Below are positions 9,172 through 17,655 of a stretch of DNA of 64,000 bases, in pieces. The notes beneath the pieces were generated by a model. It was not told the DNA's origin. It saw only the letters and a list, made by a program, of their open reading frames with translations, and ran no database searches. Source of the DNA: an uncultured Planctomycetia bacterium (lineage in GTDB: Bacteria; Planctomycetota; UBA1135; GCA-002686595); assembly GCA_937952135.1 (NCBI GenBank), contig CALFYL010000004.1, positions 1 to 64,000 on the forward strand, written 5' to 3'. A program made the translations under genes and the position numbers. Positions within the stretch are counted from its first letter, which is position 1. Every line of letters starts with the position of its first letter.

Positions 9172-11187
9172 ATGGACACCCACAGCGCCGGCTCGAACGA
9201 CTCGACACGGGTTGCGATCGTCGTGGTGGGCGAACGCGCGAGCGGGTTCGCGGCGGAACTCGGGCGCGTGCTGCGGGCGGATTCGCACTTCGAGGTGCGC
9301 GCCGCCGAAACCCGCGCCGAGCTCGCGCGAGAGTTCGAGTCGAAGGTCGAGGCGGCGCTGTGCCCGCTGACGGGCGCGTGCAACTGCGGCGAAGCCTTCG
9401 CGCTCGCCGGCGCGCTCGGTTCGAGCACCGCGATCGTCGCGTACGACGACACGGGCGACGCACGTGCCGCGGCAGAGGCTTTGCGGCTGGGCGTGCTCGA
9501 TGTGTTGCATCCGTCGCGGCTCGCGGAGGCCGGCCCGCGGATGCGCAACACGCTGCAACTCGTTCGCACGCGCGCCGAGCTCGCCGCCACGCGCGCCGAG
9601 CTCGCCGCCACGCGCAGCGAGCTCGAACGCCACCGTCACTTCTTCGTCGACGGGCCGGTGATCGTGTTCCGCTGGATCGCGGCGGCCAACTGGCCCGTGG
9701 AGTACGCCACGCCCAACGTCGTCGAGCTGTTCGGCGTGAGAGCGGAGGACTTCATGTCCGGGCGCACGCCCTACGCCGCAAGCGTGCACCCCGAGGACCT
9801 CGAGCGCGTGGCGCGCGAAGTCGCCGAGCACAGCCAGTCCGGCGCGGCGAGCTTCGAGCAGGAGTACCGCATCGTGCGGCCGGACGGCGAGGTGCGCTGG
9901 CTGTACGACCACACGCTGGTCGTGCGCGACGCGAGCGGCGCGATCACGCACTACGAGGGCTACGTGCTCGACGTGACGCAGCTCGAGAGCGAGCGGCGCG
10001 CGCGCGCCCGGGTCGAGCGCCAGTTGCTCGATGCGCAGCGGCTCGAAAGCCTCGGAGCGCTCGCGGGCGGCCTGGCCCACGACTTCAACAACCTGCTCAC
10101 GACCATTCTCGGCGAAGCGGCGCTCGTGCTCGAGAGCGAGGCGCCGAACTCGGCGCTGCACGCGTCGATCTCGAACATCGCGGCCGCGGCGCGCACGGCC
10201 TCGGGCCTGACGCGGCAGATGCTGGCTTACGCGGGCCGCGCGGGCAGCTCGCCCGAGAGCTGCGACGTGCGCGCGCTCGTCCGCGAGGTCGCGGCGCTGC
10301 TCGAAAGCAGCCTGCCGAAGAACGTCCAGTTGCAGCTCCGGCTCGGCGACGTCCCGGCGACCGTGCGCGCCGATCCGTCGCAGATCCAACAGGTCGCGAT
10401 GAACCTCGTGCTCGGAGGCGCCGCAGCGTGCGGCGAGCGCGGCGGACGCGTCACGCTCGAAGTTTCGCGCGGGGAGGCGGCGCTCGGCGGCAAGGAGAAG
10501 CGCGAGTGCGTGTTTCTCCAAGTCAGCGACAACGGCAGCTACCGGAACGCCGACGCCGGCGACCACGGCGGCGTCCGCGGCGCCGAGCCGCACGTCTCCG
10601 AGACGCATCGCGGCGGCGGACTCGGAATGGCGGCGGTGCAGGGCATCGTTCGCGCGCACGGCGGCGAGCTGACGCTCGAAAGCGCTCCGGGCAAGGGCGC
10701 AACGGCGCGCGTGATGCTCCCGGCGCTGTCGACGCCCGTTCCACCGCCGTCGGCGCTGCCGGCGCCGTCGACGACAGTCGGCGAGCGCGTGCTGGTCGTC
10801 GACGACGAACCGATGGTCGCGCGCATCGCGGCGCGTTGCCTGCAGCAGTTCGGCTACTCCACGGCGACCGCTTCGGGCGGGCGCGAAGCGCTCGCGATCC
10901 TCGACGCCGCGAAGGGCGCGATCGACTGCGTGCTTCTCGACCGCACCATGCCCGACCTGAGCGGCGAGGAAACCCTGGAGCGGATGCGCGAGAGGCGCCG
11001 CGATCTGGTGGTGGTGCTCACCAGCGGTTTCGACGAGAGCGAGAGCTTGCACTCGACGCGCCACGCTCCGCCCGACGCGTTCCTGTGCAAGCCCTATTCG
11101 CCGAGCGATCTCGCGCGAGCGGTGCGCAATGCGCTCGACGCGGCCAAGGCGCGGCGTGAAGGGGCCTCCACCGAGCCGCAGCGCTGA
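9172..11187 (+). CDS. Hybrid PAS-histidine kinase-receiver protein with degenerate ATP-binding domain
   Basis: 671 residues, soluble. Residues 10-125 look like a decayed receiver-like domain, 130-155 a heptad coiled coil, 155-272 PAS, then a HisKA helix pair with His303 (LAHDFNN). The ATPase domain is damaged: the N box reads NLVLGGAAA, so the second, Mg-binding Asn is Gly415; G1 reads SDNGSY instead of DxGxG; the F box is absent; only the G2 text GGGLGMA is kept. The C-terminal receiver (538-655) is intact with Asp590 in LLDRTMP, the Thr/Ser switch LTSGF and the CKPY lysine. The likely role is phosphorelay partner of the intact kinase just upstream rather than an active kinase; this is inference. 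ATG 9172 has GAGGAG about 9 bases before it. Confidence 0.85.
   Translation: MDTHSAGSNDSTRVAIVVVGERASGFAAELGRVLRADSHFEVRAAETRAELAREFESKVEAALCPLTGACNCGEAFALAGALGSSTAIVAYDDTGDARAAAEALRLGVLDVLHPSRLAEAGPRMRNTLQLVRTRAELAATRAELAATRSELERHRHFFVDGPVIVFRWIAAANWPVEYATPNVVELFGVRAEDFMSGRTPYAASVHPEDLERVAREVAEHSQSGAASFEQEYRIVRPDGEVRWLYDHTLVVRDASGAITHYEGYVLDVTQLESERRARARVERQLLDAQRLESLGALAGGLAHDFNNLLTTILGEAALVLESEAPNSALHASISNIAAAARTASGLTRQMLAYAGRAGSSPESCDVRALVREVAALLESSLPKNVQLQLRLGDVPATVRADPSQIQQVAMNLVLGGAAACGERGGRVTLEVSRGEAALGGKEKRECVFLQVSDNGSYRNADAGDHGGVRGAEPHVSETHRGGGLGMAAVQGIVRAHGGELTLESAPGKGATARVMLPALSTPVPPPSALPAPSTTVGERVLVVDDEPMVARIAARCLQQFGYSTATASGGREALAILDAAKGAIDCVLLDRTMPDLSGEETLERMRERRRDLVVVLTSGFDESESLHSTRHAPPDAFLCKPYSPSDLARAVRNALDAAKARREGASTEPQR
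9568..9630 (+). repeat. 21-bp tandem repeat encoding a heptad coiled coil
   Basis: Two near-identical 21-bp units (9568-9588, 9589-9609) and a diverged third (9610-9630) encode TRAELAA, TRAELAA, TRSELER. The heptad spacing fits a signalling coiled coil in front of the PAS domain. Confidence 0.8.
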
Positions 11188-11226
11188 GCCGCCCAACCGC
11201 GGCGCGTTCGAGCTACTCGGCTCGAC

Positions 11227-11835
11227 TCAACTGACCGCGCGCCACGGATCGCTGTAGTTGGCGCCGCGCCGCAGGCCCTGGCCGCGCAGCGCGCTCTCGA
11301 CGGTGCTCTTGGAGAGGATGCGCATCTCGACCAGCGCTTCGCCGAGCCGGCAGCCGGTCATGCGCTGGTGCGCGAGCGCTTGCTCGACCTGGCTGGGGGT
11401 GAGCAGCGACATCTGCACGAGGATCTCGCCGAGTTTGCGGTTCGACGAGAGGCGCAGCTCGTTCGCGCGCGGCGCGGGCGCGGCCGACGCCGCGGCCGAG
11501 TCCGATTTCGACGCCGCCGGCGACGCTCCGGGCGACGGCAGCTCGACCCCGATCGCGGTCGCGATCGACTTCACGAGCAGCTCGAGCAGCTCGTGCGCCT
11601 GTTCGCTCTTGAGCGCTTCGCCGGCCTGGAGGAACTCGGCGAGCCGCACGGCCACGGCCACTTGCTCCGCCACGTCCTTGAAGCCGTCGCGCTCCAGACT
11701 CGTCTTGAGCTTCGACAACTGCTGCGCGGAGCGGTCGTTGGCGAAGTAGTCGTCCGAGTCGGAGCTGTGAAGCTCGTTCGCAAGGGCAACGAGTTGGGTG
11801 CGCAGGCTGAGGGGCGTGTGTCGAGGCGTTGACAT
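11227..11835 (-). CDS. Protein with C-terminal MshEN/GspE-N-like domain, function unknown
   Basis: 202 residues. The first ~100 residues are helical, and an Ala/Ser/Pro linker follows (about 100-125). Residues 135-195 (KLGEILVQMSLLTPSQVEQAL ... RLGEALVEMRILSKSTVESAL, shown in part) have the two-fold LGExLVxxxxLtxxxvexAL pattern of the N-terminal domain of type II secretion/MshE ATPases, a fold known in several proteins to bind cyclic di-GMP. No ATPase domain is attached. It is convergent with the kinase pair and could be a signalling adaptor, but that is a guess. Start ATG 11835-11833 is the first in the frame. Confidence 0.65.
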   Translation of the reverse strand: MSTPRHTPLSLRTQLVALANELHSSDSDDYFANDRSAQQLSKLKTSLERDGFKDVAEQVAVAVRLAEFLQAGEALKSEQAHELLELLVKSIATAIGVELPSPGASPAASKSDSAAASAAPAPRANELRLSSNRKLGEILVQMSLLTPSQVEQALAHQRMTGCRLGEALVEMRILSKSTVESALRGQGLRRGANYSDPWRAVS

Positions 11836-12012
11836 AGCGAATCCTACCGGGCATCCGGTGAGCGAAGCGGTATCGACCGCTTCGACTCTTCACTTGCAGA
11901 TCGCAGGAGGGATTCCGCGCGGGGAAGAATTTTCCGCCCATCCGTGGGCCTGGAACACGGCTCGGCGCGTCGCGGAAGCGCTGCGACGCCCTCCCGCCGC
12001 GCGGCGCGCGCT

Positions 12013-13413
12013 TCAAATGTCGACGGCGAGCGACTCGAAGCTCCCGGCTTTCAGCCTCACGGGCGCGCGCGTGGCGAGCACCTCGCGCGAGCTGTCGCTC
12101 ACGAAGCGCACCTCGTACCAGCCCGGCGTCAGCGGAGCGCACGAGTAGTCGCCGCTCACGGTCAGCACGTCCTTCACCCACGTCGTCGCCTCCGTAACAC
12201 CCTTCTCGTTCACGCGAGAGTGCGTGCGGGACCAGCCCTGGAGTTCTCGCCACGGCGCGCCTGCCTCGTCGGGCCGCACCGCGACGCGCAGTGGCGCGAA
12301 ACCGTCGAGGCGCTGGAGTTTCACGGTCACGCCCGCGCAGAGCTTGGCCGTGAAGCGCGCCTGCGCGATGTGAGTCGCGGACTCGACTTCGACCTCGCGC
12401 GGCTCGTCGAACACGTAGAGAGGCGGCGGGTCGGAGCGCCATTCCGAGAGCCGAACCGTGTAGCGCCCCGGCGCGAGGTCCTCGAGGACGATCGGCGCGC
12501 GCGTGCCGTCCGCCACGCCCACGCTCCTCGACTTCGGACCGTCGACGCGGATCGCCTCGGCGCGAACATGCTCCACCGGCGCGCCCCGGTCATCGGTGAC
12601 GAAGACCTCGATGGCGCCGCGCCGGGGCTTGGGCGCCAGCTCGAGCTCGACGGCGTTCGATCGTCCGCCGCGTTGAACCGCGTATTCGAGCGGCGCCGAA
12701 ACCAGCGAGCCGTCCCACGACTCGGCCCGGAGCTCCAGTTCGAGCGGTTCGACGAAGTCGAGTCGCACGCAACCCTTGGCGTCGGTCCCACTCCCGAAGT
12801 CCGGCAGGCTCACCGCCAAGCGGACTCCAGCGTCGAGCGATCGCGCGCGCACGAGCGCGGACTGCGCAGGTCGCCCGTCCGGCTGGAACACCCTCGCCGT
12901 GACTCGACACCCCGGCAGCACGACTTCGATCGGACTCTTCGCGTCGACTCGAAACGTGCGCAGATCCTGGCCCAAACGCGCGGGCTCGAGCATCACGACC
13001 TGCACCGGCTTGTCCGGACTCCACTCGTCCGACAGATCGAGGAGAAAACGCCCGTCGTCCTTGGTGAGCGCGCTGCCGACCCACACCGCCGGCTGCGTCG
13101 GGTCGAGTTGCGCCTCGAGCTCGAGCCGCACTCCGGCCACGGGCTCGCCGTCCGAGAGCAGCACCCGTCCTTCGCAACGGCGCGCGGAGGACACAGCGCT
13201 CGCCGCCGGCGTCGGCGCGAGTTCCTCGCGCGTCGAATCTCCGCGCGGCTCGAACTCCACCGGCGCCTCGATGTCCACGTGGGCGCGCGCGGATTCGGAG
13301 CTCGGAGCGCCTCCGACGGCGGCCGGCGCTTCCGCATCACGCTCCCGCAGCAGCCACACGCTTGCCGCGAGCGCGACGCAAGCGAGGGCGAGCGTGAACA
13401 GCTTGGTGCGCAC
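12013..13413 (-). CDS. Membrane-anchored protein with carboxypeptidase-regulatory-like repeats
   Basis: 466 residues. A single N-terminal hydrophobic segment (about 4-22) works as anchor or uncleaved signal; charged residues follow. The rest consists of Ig-like units with the usual texts GRVLLSDGEPVAGVRLEL, DDGRFLLDL, LEDLAPGRYTVRLSEW. It resembles the extracytoplasmic parts of the two sigma-fusion proteins of this window but has no cytoplasmic domain. Substrate and partner are unknown; such domains serve in protein or carbohydrate contacts. It starts close to the next minus-strand gene's end (58 bp) and may share a transcript with it. Confidence 0.7.
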   Translation of the reverse strand: MRTKLFTLALACVALAASVWLLRERDAEAPAAVGGAPSSESARAHVDIEAPVEFEPRGDSTREELAPTPAASAVSSARRCEGRVLLSDGEPVAGVRLELEAQLDPTQPAVWVGSALTKDDGRFLLDLSDEWSPDKPVQVVMLEPARLGQDLRTFRVDAKSPIEVVLPGCRVTARVFQPDGRPAQSALVRARSLDAGVRLAVSLPDFGSGTDAKGCVRLDFVEPLELELRAESWDGSLVSAPLEYAVQRGGRSNAVELELAPKPRRGAIEVFVTDDRGAPVEHVRAEAIRVDGPKSRSVGVADGTRAPIVLEDLAPGRYTVRLSEWRSDPPPLYVFDEPREVEVESATHIAQARFTAKLCAGVTVKLQRLDGFAPLRVAVRPDEAGAPWRELQGWSRTHSRVNEKGVTEATTWVKDVLTVSGDYSCAPLTPGWYEVRFVSDSSREVLATRAPVRLKAGSFESLAVDI

Positions 13414-13470
13414 CGCGCGATCTTAGCCGCTCGCTGGCATCCTGTCACGCGCGGAGGCCTGCCGGAGCGC

Positions 13471-15654
13471 TCAGAAGCGCAGCGTGTAACCGAATTTCAG
13501 CGCCAGCTCGGTCCCCACCGGCGCGAAGCTGGGCGAGTCGTAATTCCAACCTTGGTTCAGCACGAGGTACGACTGCACGCCGGGCGCGAAGATCCACCAC
13601 AGCCGGCTGTTGAGCGAGAGGTTGTCGCTCACGTCGTCCCACTGCAGGTTGTTCGACCACGACACGCGCGGCGAGAACAGCAGCGTGCCGCGCAGGCGTC
13701 CGACGTTGACCGAGAAATCGCCGCCCGCGAGCCGCGCGTCGGTGTGCTCGAGGCTCGCCGTGGCGAGGAAGTGCGCGCTCTGGCGCCAGTCGAGCTGCGC
13801 CTGGTAGCTCTCCGACCGGCCGTCGAAGAACTCGCCCGCGGAGGCGCTCGCAAGGACCGAGAACGCGCGGTGGTCGGAAGTTTCGAGCTCCACGCGCACG
13901 CGCTCGAAGCTGTAGTCGCCGACGTCGATCGTCGCGTCGGGATGGATGCCGAAGGGCGAGTCGAGGACCTCGCGGCTCGACTCGAACGTGAGGTTCGCCG
14001 AATCGCCCGTGTCCCAGATCAGGCCGAAGGGCTGCAGCTCGGCGACGAGCGTCTGCGTACCCGCGCCGATGTTCTCGACCCACTGCACTTCGGCCTGGAA
14101 CTCGAGCTGGCGGATCTCGCGGTTGATGCGCGGCCGGTAGGTGTACGACGCGTCGTGGCGCCGAACCCCGGTGCGGTCGACGAACCCCAGCCGCGGCGCG
14201 AAATCCTCCTCGACGAGGCTCGTCCCGACGCTCCACTCGATCTGATCGTTCGGGTAGGTGAGGCGCGCGGAATACGCGAGGTCCGCGTCGCCCGAGCCGT
14301 CGTTCTCGGTCGCGACGACGAAGCTCTGCCAGCGCAGCGTGTCGTCGCCGAGGAACTCGTTGGTGCGCAGGTTGAGGTCGACGCCGACCGTGTTCGCGTC
14401 GCCGCCGCCGCGCGGATCCCCGCTGGTCCAGATCACGCCGACGTCGGACTGCTCGAAGATGTTCTTCGACACGCGCCCGGCGAACAGGTTCTGGCTGTCG
14501 AGCGCGCCGCTCGAGTCGGTCTGCACGTCGAGCAGGCCGTAGGAGAGCCCGTCGGTCTGTCCGGTGAGCTTCGCGGCCGCGAGGATCGGCACCTTCTGGC
14601 CCGTGGAGTCGAGTCCGATGCGGCGCGAGAAGAAGGGCAGCAACTGACCGGACGCGCCGAACTGGAAGACGCCGGAGTCCTCGAGGAAGAAGTCGCGTTG
14701 CTCGGGGAAAAACAGCGGAAACCGCGTCAGGTTCACCTGCCGCTGGTCGACCTCGACCTCGGCGAAGTCGGTGTTGAGCGAGAGCGCGAGCTTGGAGTTC
14801 GGCGTCAGGCGGTAGAAGGCGTCGAAGCCGACGTCGAACTCGTCGCTCGAGCGGTCGAGCACGCTGTCGCGGCGCGCGCGAGCGACGGCGAAGGGCGTGA
14901 AGTCGAGTCCGAGGCCCTGGTGCAGATCGCGGAAGCCGCTGAGCTCGCCGCAGTTCGCCACCCAGAAGAAGTTGATGCGCGGATCGGCGCTCGCCCAGCG
15001 CACCTCCTCGTTGCGGCGGCGGATGAAGCGCCGCAGGTTGAGGCCCCAGGTGTCCGCGTTCGGATCGAAGTTCAGCGTCGCGAACGGAATCGCGAGCTCG
15101 GCGCGCCAGCCGTCGTCGTCGATGCGCGCCTCGCCGTTCCAGATGCCGTCCCACTGCTTGTTGAAGGTCGCGCCGTTGCGCGTCACGAGCGCGTCCCCGA
15201 GCGAGCCCGCGGCGCCGATCTGGAACCAGAACGCGTTGCGGCGGTCGAAGAAGGAGTCGATCAGGATCTCAACGCGCTCGTCCGGATCGAGGTTCGCGTC
15301 GCGCTGCATCTGCGTCGCGCGCAACAGATGCGGCTCGCGGTCGAAGCACTCGAGCGCGAAGTACAGCGTCTTCGCGTCGTAGAGCACGCGGATGCGGGTC
15401 GGCTCGCTCGGGGTCGCGCCCGCGATCGGAACGACTTGGGTGAACTCGCCGAGGTCGCTCGCGTGCTCCCACGCGGTGTCGTCGAGGCGCGCGTCGATGC
15501 GCGGCGCCGGCACGCCCTCGGGCAGCCGGCCGATCGTGCGCCGCGGCGTTTCCTTGCGCGCGGCCGCTCCGTCGGAAGCGCGCGCGAACGCGTTGTCGAC
15601 GACGGCGCCGATCGCGAGCGCGACCGCGAGTGCGAACCCGCGCGCCGAATTCAC
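13471..15654 (-). CDS. DUF5916-type outer-membrane protein with N-terminal family-9 carbohydrate-binding-like domain
   Basis: 727 residues starting at GTG 15654. A signal peptide (MNSARGFALAVALAIGAVV) is followed by a CBM9-like domain (RIDARLDDTAWEHASDLGEF, FFDRRNAFWFQIGAAG) and a long C-terminal region rich in alternating beta strands ending in the aromatic FGYTLRF, as expected for an outer-membrane beta barrel. The FPEQRDFFLEDSGVF text is a hallmark of DUF5916. The role is unknown, perhaps surface glycan or peptide handling. The GTG start overlaps the stop of the upstream isoaspartyl dipeptidase gene (GTGA), so the two are probably translationally coupled. Confidence 0.82.
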   Translation of the reverse strand: MNSARGFALAVALAIGAVVDNAFARASDGAAARKETPRRTIGRLPEGVPAPRIDARLDDTAWEHASDLGEFTQVVPIAGATPSEPTRIRVLYDAKTLYFALECFDREPHLLRATQMQRDANLDPDERVEILIDSFFDRRNAFWFQIGAAGSLGDALVTRNGATFNKQWDGIWNGEARIDDDGWRAELAIPFATLNFDPNADTWGLNLRRFIRRRNEEVRWASADPRINFFWVANCGELSGFRDLHQGLGLDFTPFAVARARRDSVLDRSSDEFDVGFDAFYRLTPNSKLALSLNTDFAEVEVDQRQVNLTRFPLFFPEQRDFFLEDSGVFQFGASGQLLPFFSRRIGLDSTGQKVPILAAAKLTGQTDGLSYGLLDVQTDSSGALDSQNLFAGRVSKNIFEQSDVGVIWTSGDPRGGGDANTVGVDLNLRTNEFLGDDTLRWQSFVVATENDGSGDADLAYSARLTYPNDQIEWSVGTSLVEEDFAPRLGFVDRTGVRRHDASYTYRPRINREIRQLEFQAEVQWVENIGAGTQTLVAELQPFGLIWDTGDSANLTFESSREVLDSPFGIHPDATIDVGDYSFERVRVELETSDHRAFSVLASASAGEFFDGRSESYQAQLDWRQSAHFLATASLEHTDARLAGGDFSVNVGRLRGTLLFSPRVSWSNNLQWDDVSDNLSLNSRLWWIFAPGVQSYLVLNQGWNYDSPSFAPVGTELALKFGYTLRF

Positions 15655-16823
15655 GCCGTCGGCGCCTCGAAGCGGCCGCGAACGACCGCGCGGCCGCCCC
15701 GCACCATCCACACGCCGCGGCACAGCACGTCGCGCACGCGGTGCTCGTCGTCGAGCACGACGAGGTCGGCGTCGGCGCCGGCGGCGATCGCGCCCTTGCG
15801 CGGGAGGCGCAGCAGGTTCGCGACGTTCGAGGTGAACGCCGGGAGCACGTCCTCGAGCGCCTGGCCGCGGTCGAGCAGCTCCGCGATGGTCTCGACGAGC
15901 GCGAGGGGCGAGCCGACCTCCCAATCCGTGATGCGGCCGTCGCTGTCGAACTGCGGCAGGCAACCGCCGCCGTCGGAGCTCACCGTGACGCGCGTGGGAT
16001 CGAGCTCGGCCTCGAGGAAGCGCTCGAGCGACTCCGCGGCGCTGTATGCGTCCTCGCCCTCCGCCACCGGAAAGGCGGTGATGTCGAGCGTGACGCCGTG
16101 CTCCGCGAGCTCGAGCGCTTCGTCGAACAGCGCGCGGCGGCGGTTGACGTGCGTCGGGTGCCACACGCGCGCGGGAAGCTCCGACACGGCGAGCGCTTCG
16201 CGCACGAGGTCGAAGCCGCGCGGCCCGTCGCCCATGTGCAGATGCAGGATGCCGGCCTTGCCGGTCATCAGCCCCGCGACGTGGCATTCGCTCGCGATGC
16301 GCAACAGCTCGTCGAGCGTGGGCTGGCTCGAGCGCGCGTCGCTCAAGGCGAGCTCGCCGAAGCCCACGATGCGGTCGACGTGCACGATGTCGCCGCGCAC
16401 CGAGCCCGTCAGCGTCGTCGGCGGCAAGTGGTAGCCGCCGGTGTAGCACCACGCGCTCAAGCCTTCCTCTTCGAAGGCGCGCGCGGTGGCGACGAGTTGC
16501 GCCGTGGTGCGCGTGAGGTCGTCGGTGCCGAGCACGCCGACGACGCTCGTCACTCCGCCGAGCGTGAACTGCGAGAGCTGCATCCGCGGCACGCGGCTCG
16601 CGAAACCCGCTTCCCCGCCGCCGCCGGTGAGGTGCGCGTGGCCGTCGATCAGCCCGGGAATCACGCGCAGACCTTCGAGGTCGGTGACCGCTACCTCGAG
16701 CTCCTCGGGCATCTCGGGCTCGTCCTCTCCGATCCAAAGCACGCGTCCGCCGCCGAGCAGCAGATTGCGGCGTCCGACCAGATGCGGCGCGTACAGCTCG
16801 GCGTCGAGGATCAGTTCCAGCAT
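15651..16823 (-). CDS. iadA: Beta-aspartyl (isoaspartyl) dipeptidase, amidohydrolase superfamily
   Basis: 390 residues, the normal IadA length. The protein splits beta-aspartyl dipeptides left from degraded proteins with isoAsp damage, using a metal centre in a TIM barrel. Visible signatures are GHAHLTGGGGEAGF (metal-binding HxH and substrate loop), GELALSDARSS, HLHMGDG, WHPTHVNR and SSDGGG with the late metal Asp. At the place of the carbamylated Lys of E. coli IadA (GVKCAISD) the sequence reads GFGELALSD, so a Glu may take its role, as known in other amidohydrolases; an alignment is needed to be sure. It is the first gene of a minus-strand pair with the DUF5916 gene, overlapping it by GTGA, and is divergent from the respiratory operon. 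Confidence 0.88.
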   Translation of the reverse strand: MLELILDAELYAPHLVGRRNLLLGGGRVLWIGEDEPEMPEELEVAVTDLEGLRVIPGLIDGHAHLTGGGGEAGFASRVPRMQLSQFTLGGVTSVVGVLGTDDLTRTTAQLVATARAFEEEGLSAWCYTGGYHLPPTTLTGSVRGDIVHVDRIVGFGELALSDARSSQPTLDELLRIASECHVAGLMTGKAGILHLHMGDGPRGFDLVREALAVSELPARVWHPTHVNRRRALFDEALELAEHGVTLDITAFPVAEGEDAYSAAESLERFLEAELDPTRVTVSSDGGGCLPQFDSDGRITDWEVGSPLALVETIAELLDRGQALEDVLPAFTSNVANLLRLPRKGAIAAGADADLVVLDDEHRVRDVLCRGVWMVRGGRAVVRGRFEAPTA

Positions 16824-16922
16824 GGCGGCGCGAGATCGTACCGGCGCGCGCGAGAGCGTTCGATCTCGCACTCCTACCAAGTGCGCAAGACGCGCTGGCG
16901 ATCTGCGTACAGACGTGCTGCT

Positions 16923-16936
16923 TTGACTTCGATCAA
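16923..16936 (+). promoter_or_regulatory. Candidate FNR/CRP-family operator upstream of the respiratory operon
   Basis: TTGAC-TTCG-ATCAA matches the FNR/Dnr consensus TTGAT-N4-ATCAA in 9 of 10 half-site bases. It lies 87 bases before the Rieske start in the 199-base gap between divergent iadA and the operon. Control by an oxygen- or NO-sensing FNR-family regulator is inferred from site and gene content; no regulator gene is in the window. Confidence 0.55.
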
Positions 16937-17022
16937 GTGCGGCCACTCCGCGAGGAAGTAAACCGTTCGCGCGCCCCGACCGAGCCTGTCGTCGCGGCGC
17001 TCGACGCCAACGAGGACCTGCG

Positions 17023-17655
17023 ATGCACGAACACGAGCGACCGGCGCCCTCCCCCGCCCCCACCGCGAGCACCGACCCGGCCCCCGCCGACGATCGCCGA
17101 GGCTTCCTGGCGAAGGCTTCGTCGCTCGGCATGCTCGCGGGGCTCGGCGCGAGCTACGGAACCGCGGGCGTTTTCGCAGCGCGCTACCTGTACCCGGCGA
17201 GGCCGCGCGCGAAGGCGTGGATGTACGTCGCGCGCATCGCGGACATCGCCCCGGGCGGCAGCCTTCACTACACGACGCCCGGCGGCGAGAAGGTCGCCAT
17301 CGCGCGCCAGGCGCAAAGCGGATCGATCGACGACTTCGTCGCGCTCTCGAGCACTTGTCCGCACCTCGGCTGCCAGGTGCACTGGGAGTCGCAGAACGAG
17401 CGCTTCTTCTGTCCGTGCCACAACGGCACCTTCGACAAGTCCGGCAAGGGCACCGGCGGGCCTCCGGGCGACGCGGGACAGTCGTTGCCGCGCTATCCGC
17501 TCAAGAGCGACGGCGGGCTCCTGTACATCGAAGTGCCGACGGAATCGCTCGAGGTCGCCGAAGCGCCGCCGCCCGCCGGCGGCCACGACCCGTGCCTCGG
17601 GCCGCACTCCGGGCCGCACTTCGGGCCGCACCTTGGGGACGGAGCGCGGGTCTGA
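17023..17655 (+). CDS. Rieske [2Fe-2S] protein of a cytochrome bc-type complex
   Basis: 210 residues. A Tat-type signal with RRGFLAK (residues 25-31) and a hydrophobic stretch to about 56 anchors the protein; the Rieske fold follows with CPHLGC (112-117) and CPCHNG (130-135). By homology C112, H114, C130 and H133 hold the cluster and C117-C132 form the disulfide. It takes electrons from quinol with the cytochrome b encoded next and hands them to a periplasmic acceptor. The tail is odd: three GPH repeats (GPHSGPHFGPHLG), which could bind metal. The stop overlaps the ATG of cytochrome b by one base. First gene of the operon, behind the FNR-like site. Confidence 0.93.
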   Translation: MHEHERPAPSPAPTASTDPAPADDRRGFLAKASSLGMLAGLGASYGTAGVFAARYLYPARPRAKAWMYVARIADIAPGGSLHYTTPGGEKVAIARQAQSGSIDDFVALSSTCPHLGCQVHWESQNERFFCPCHNGTFDKSGKGTGGPPGDAGQSLPRYPLKSDGGLLYIEVPTESLEVAEAPPPAGGHDPCLGPHSGPHFGPHLGDGARV

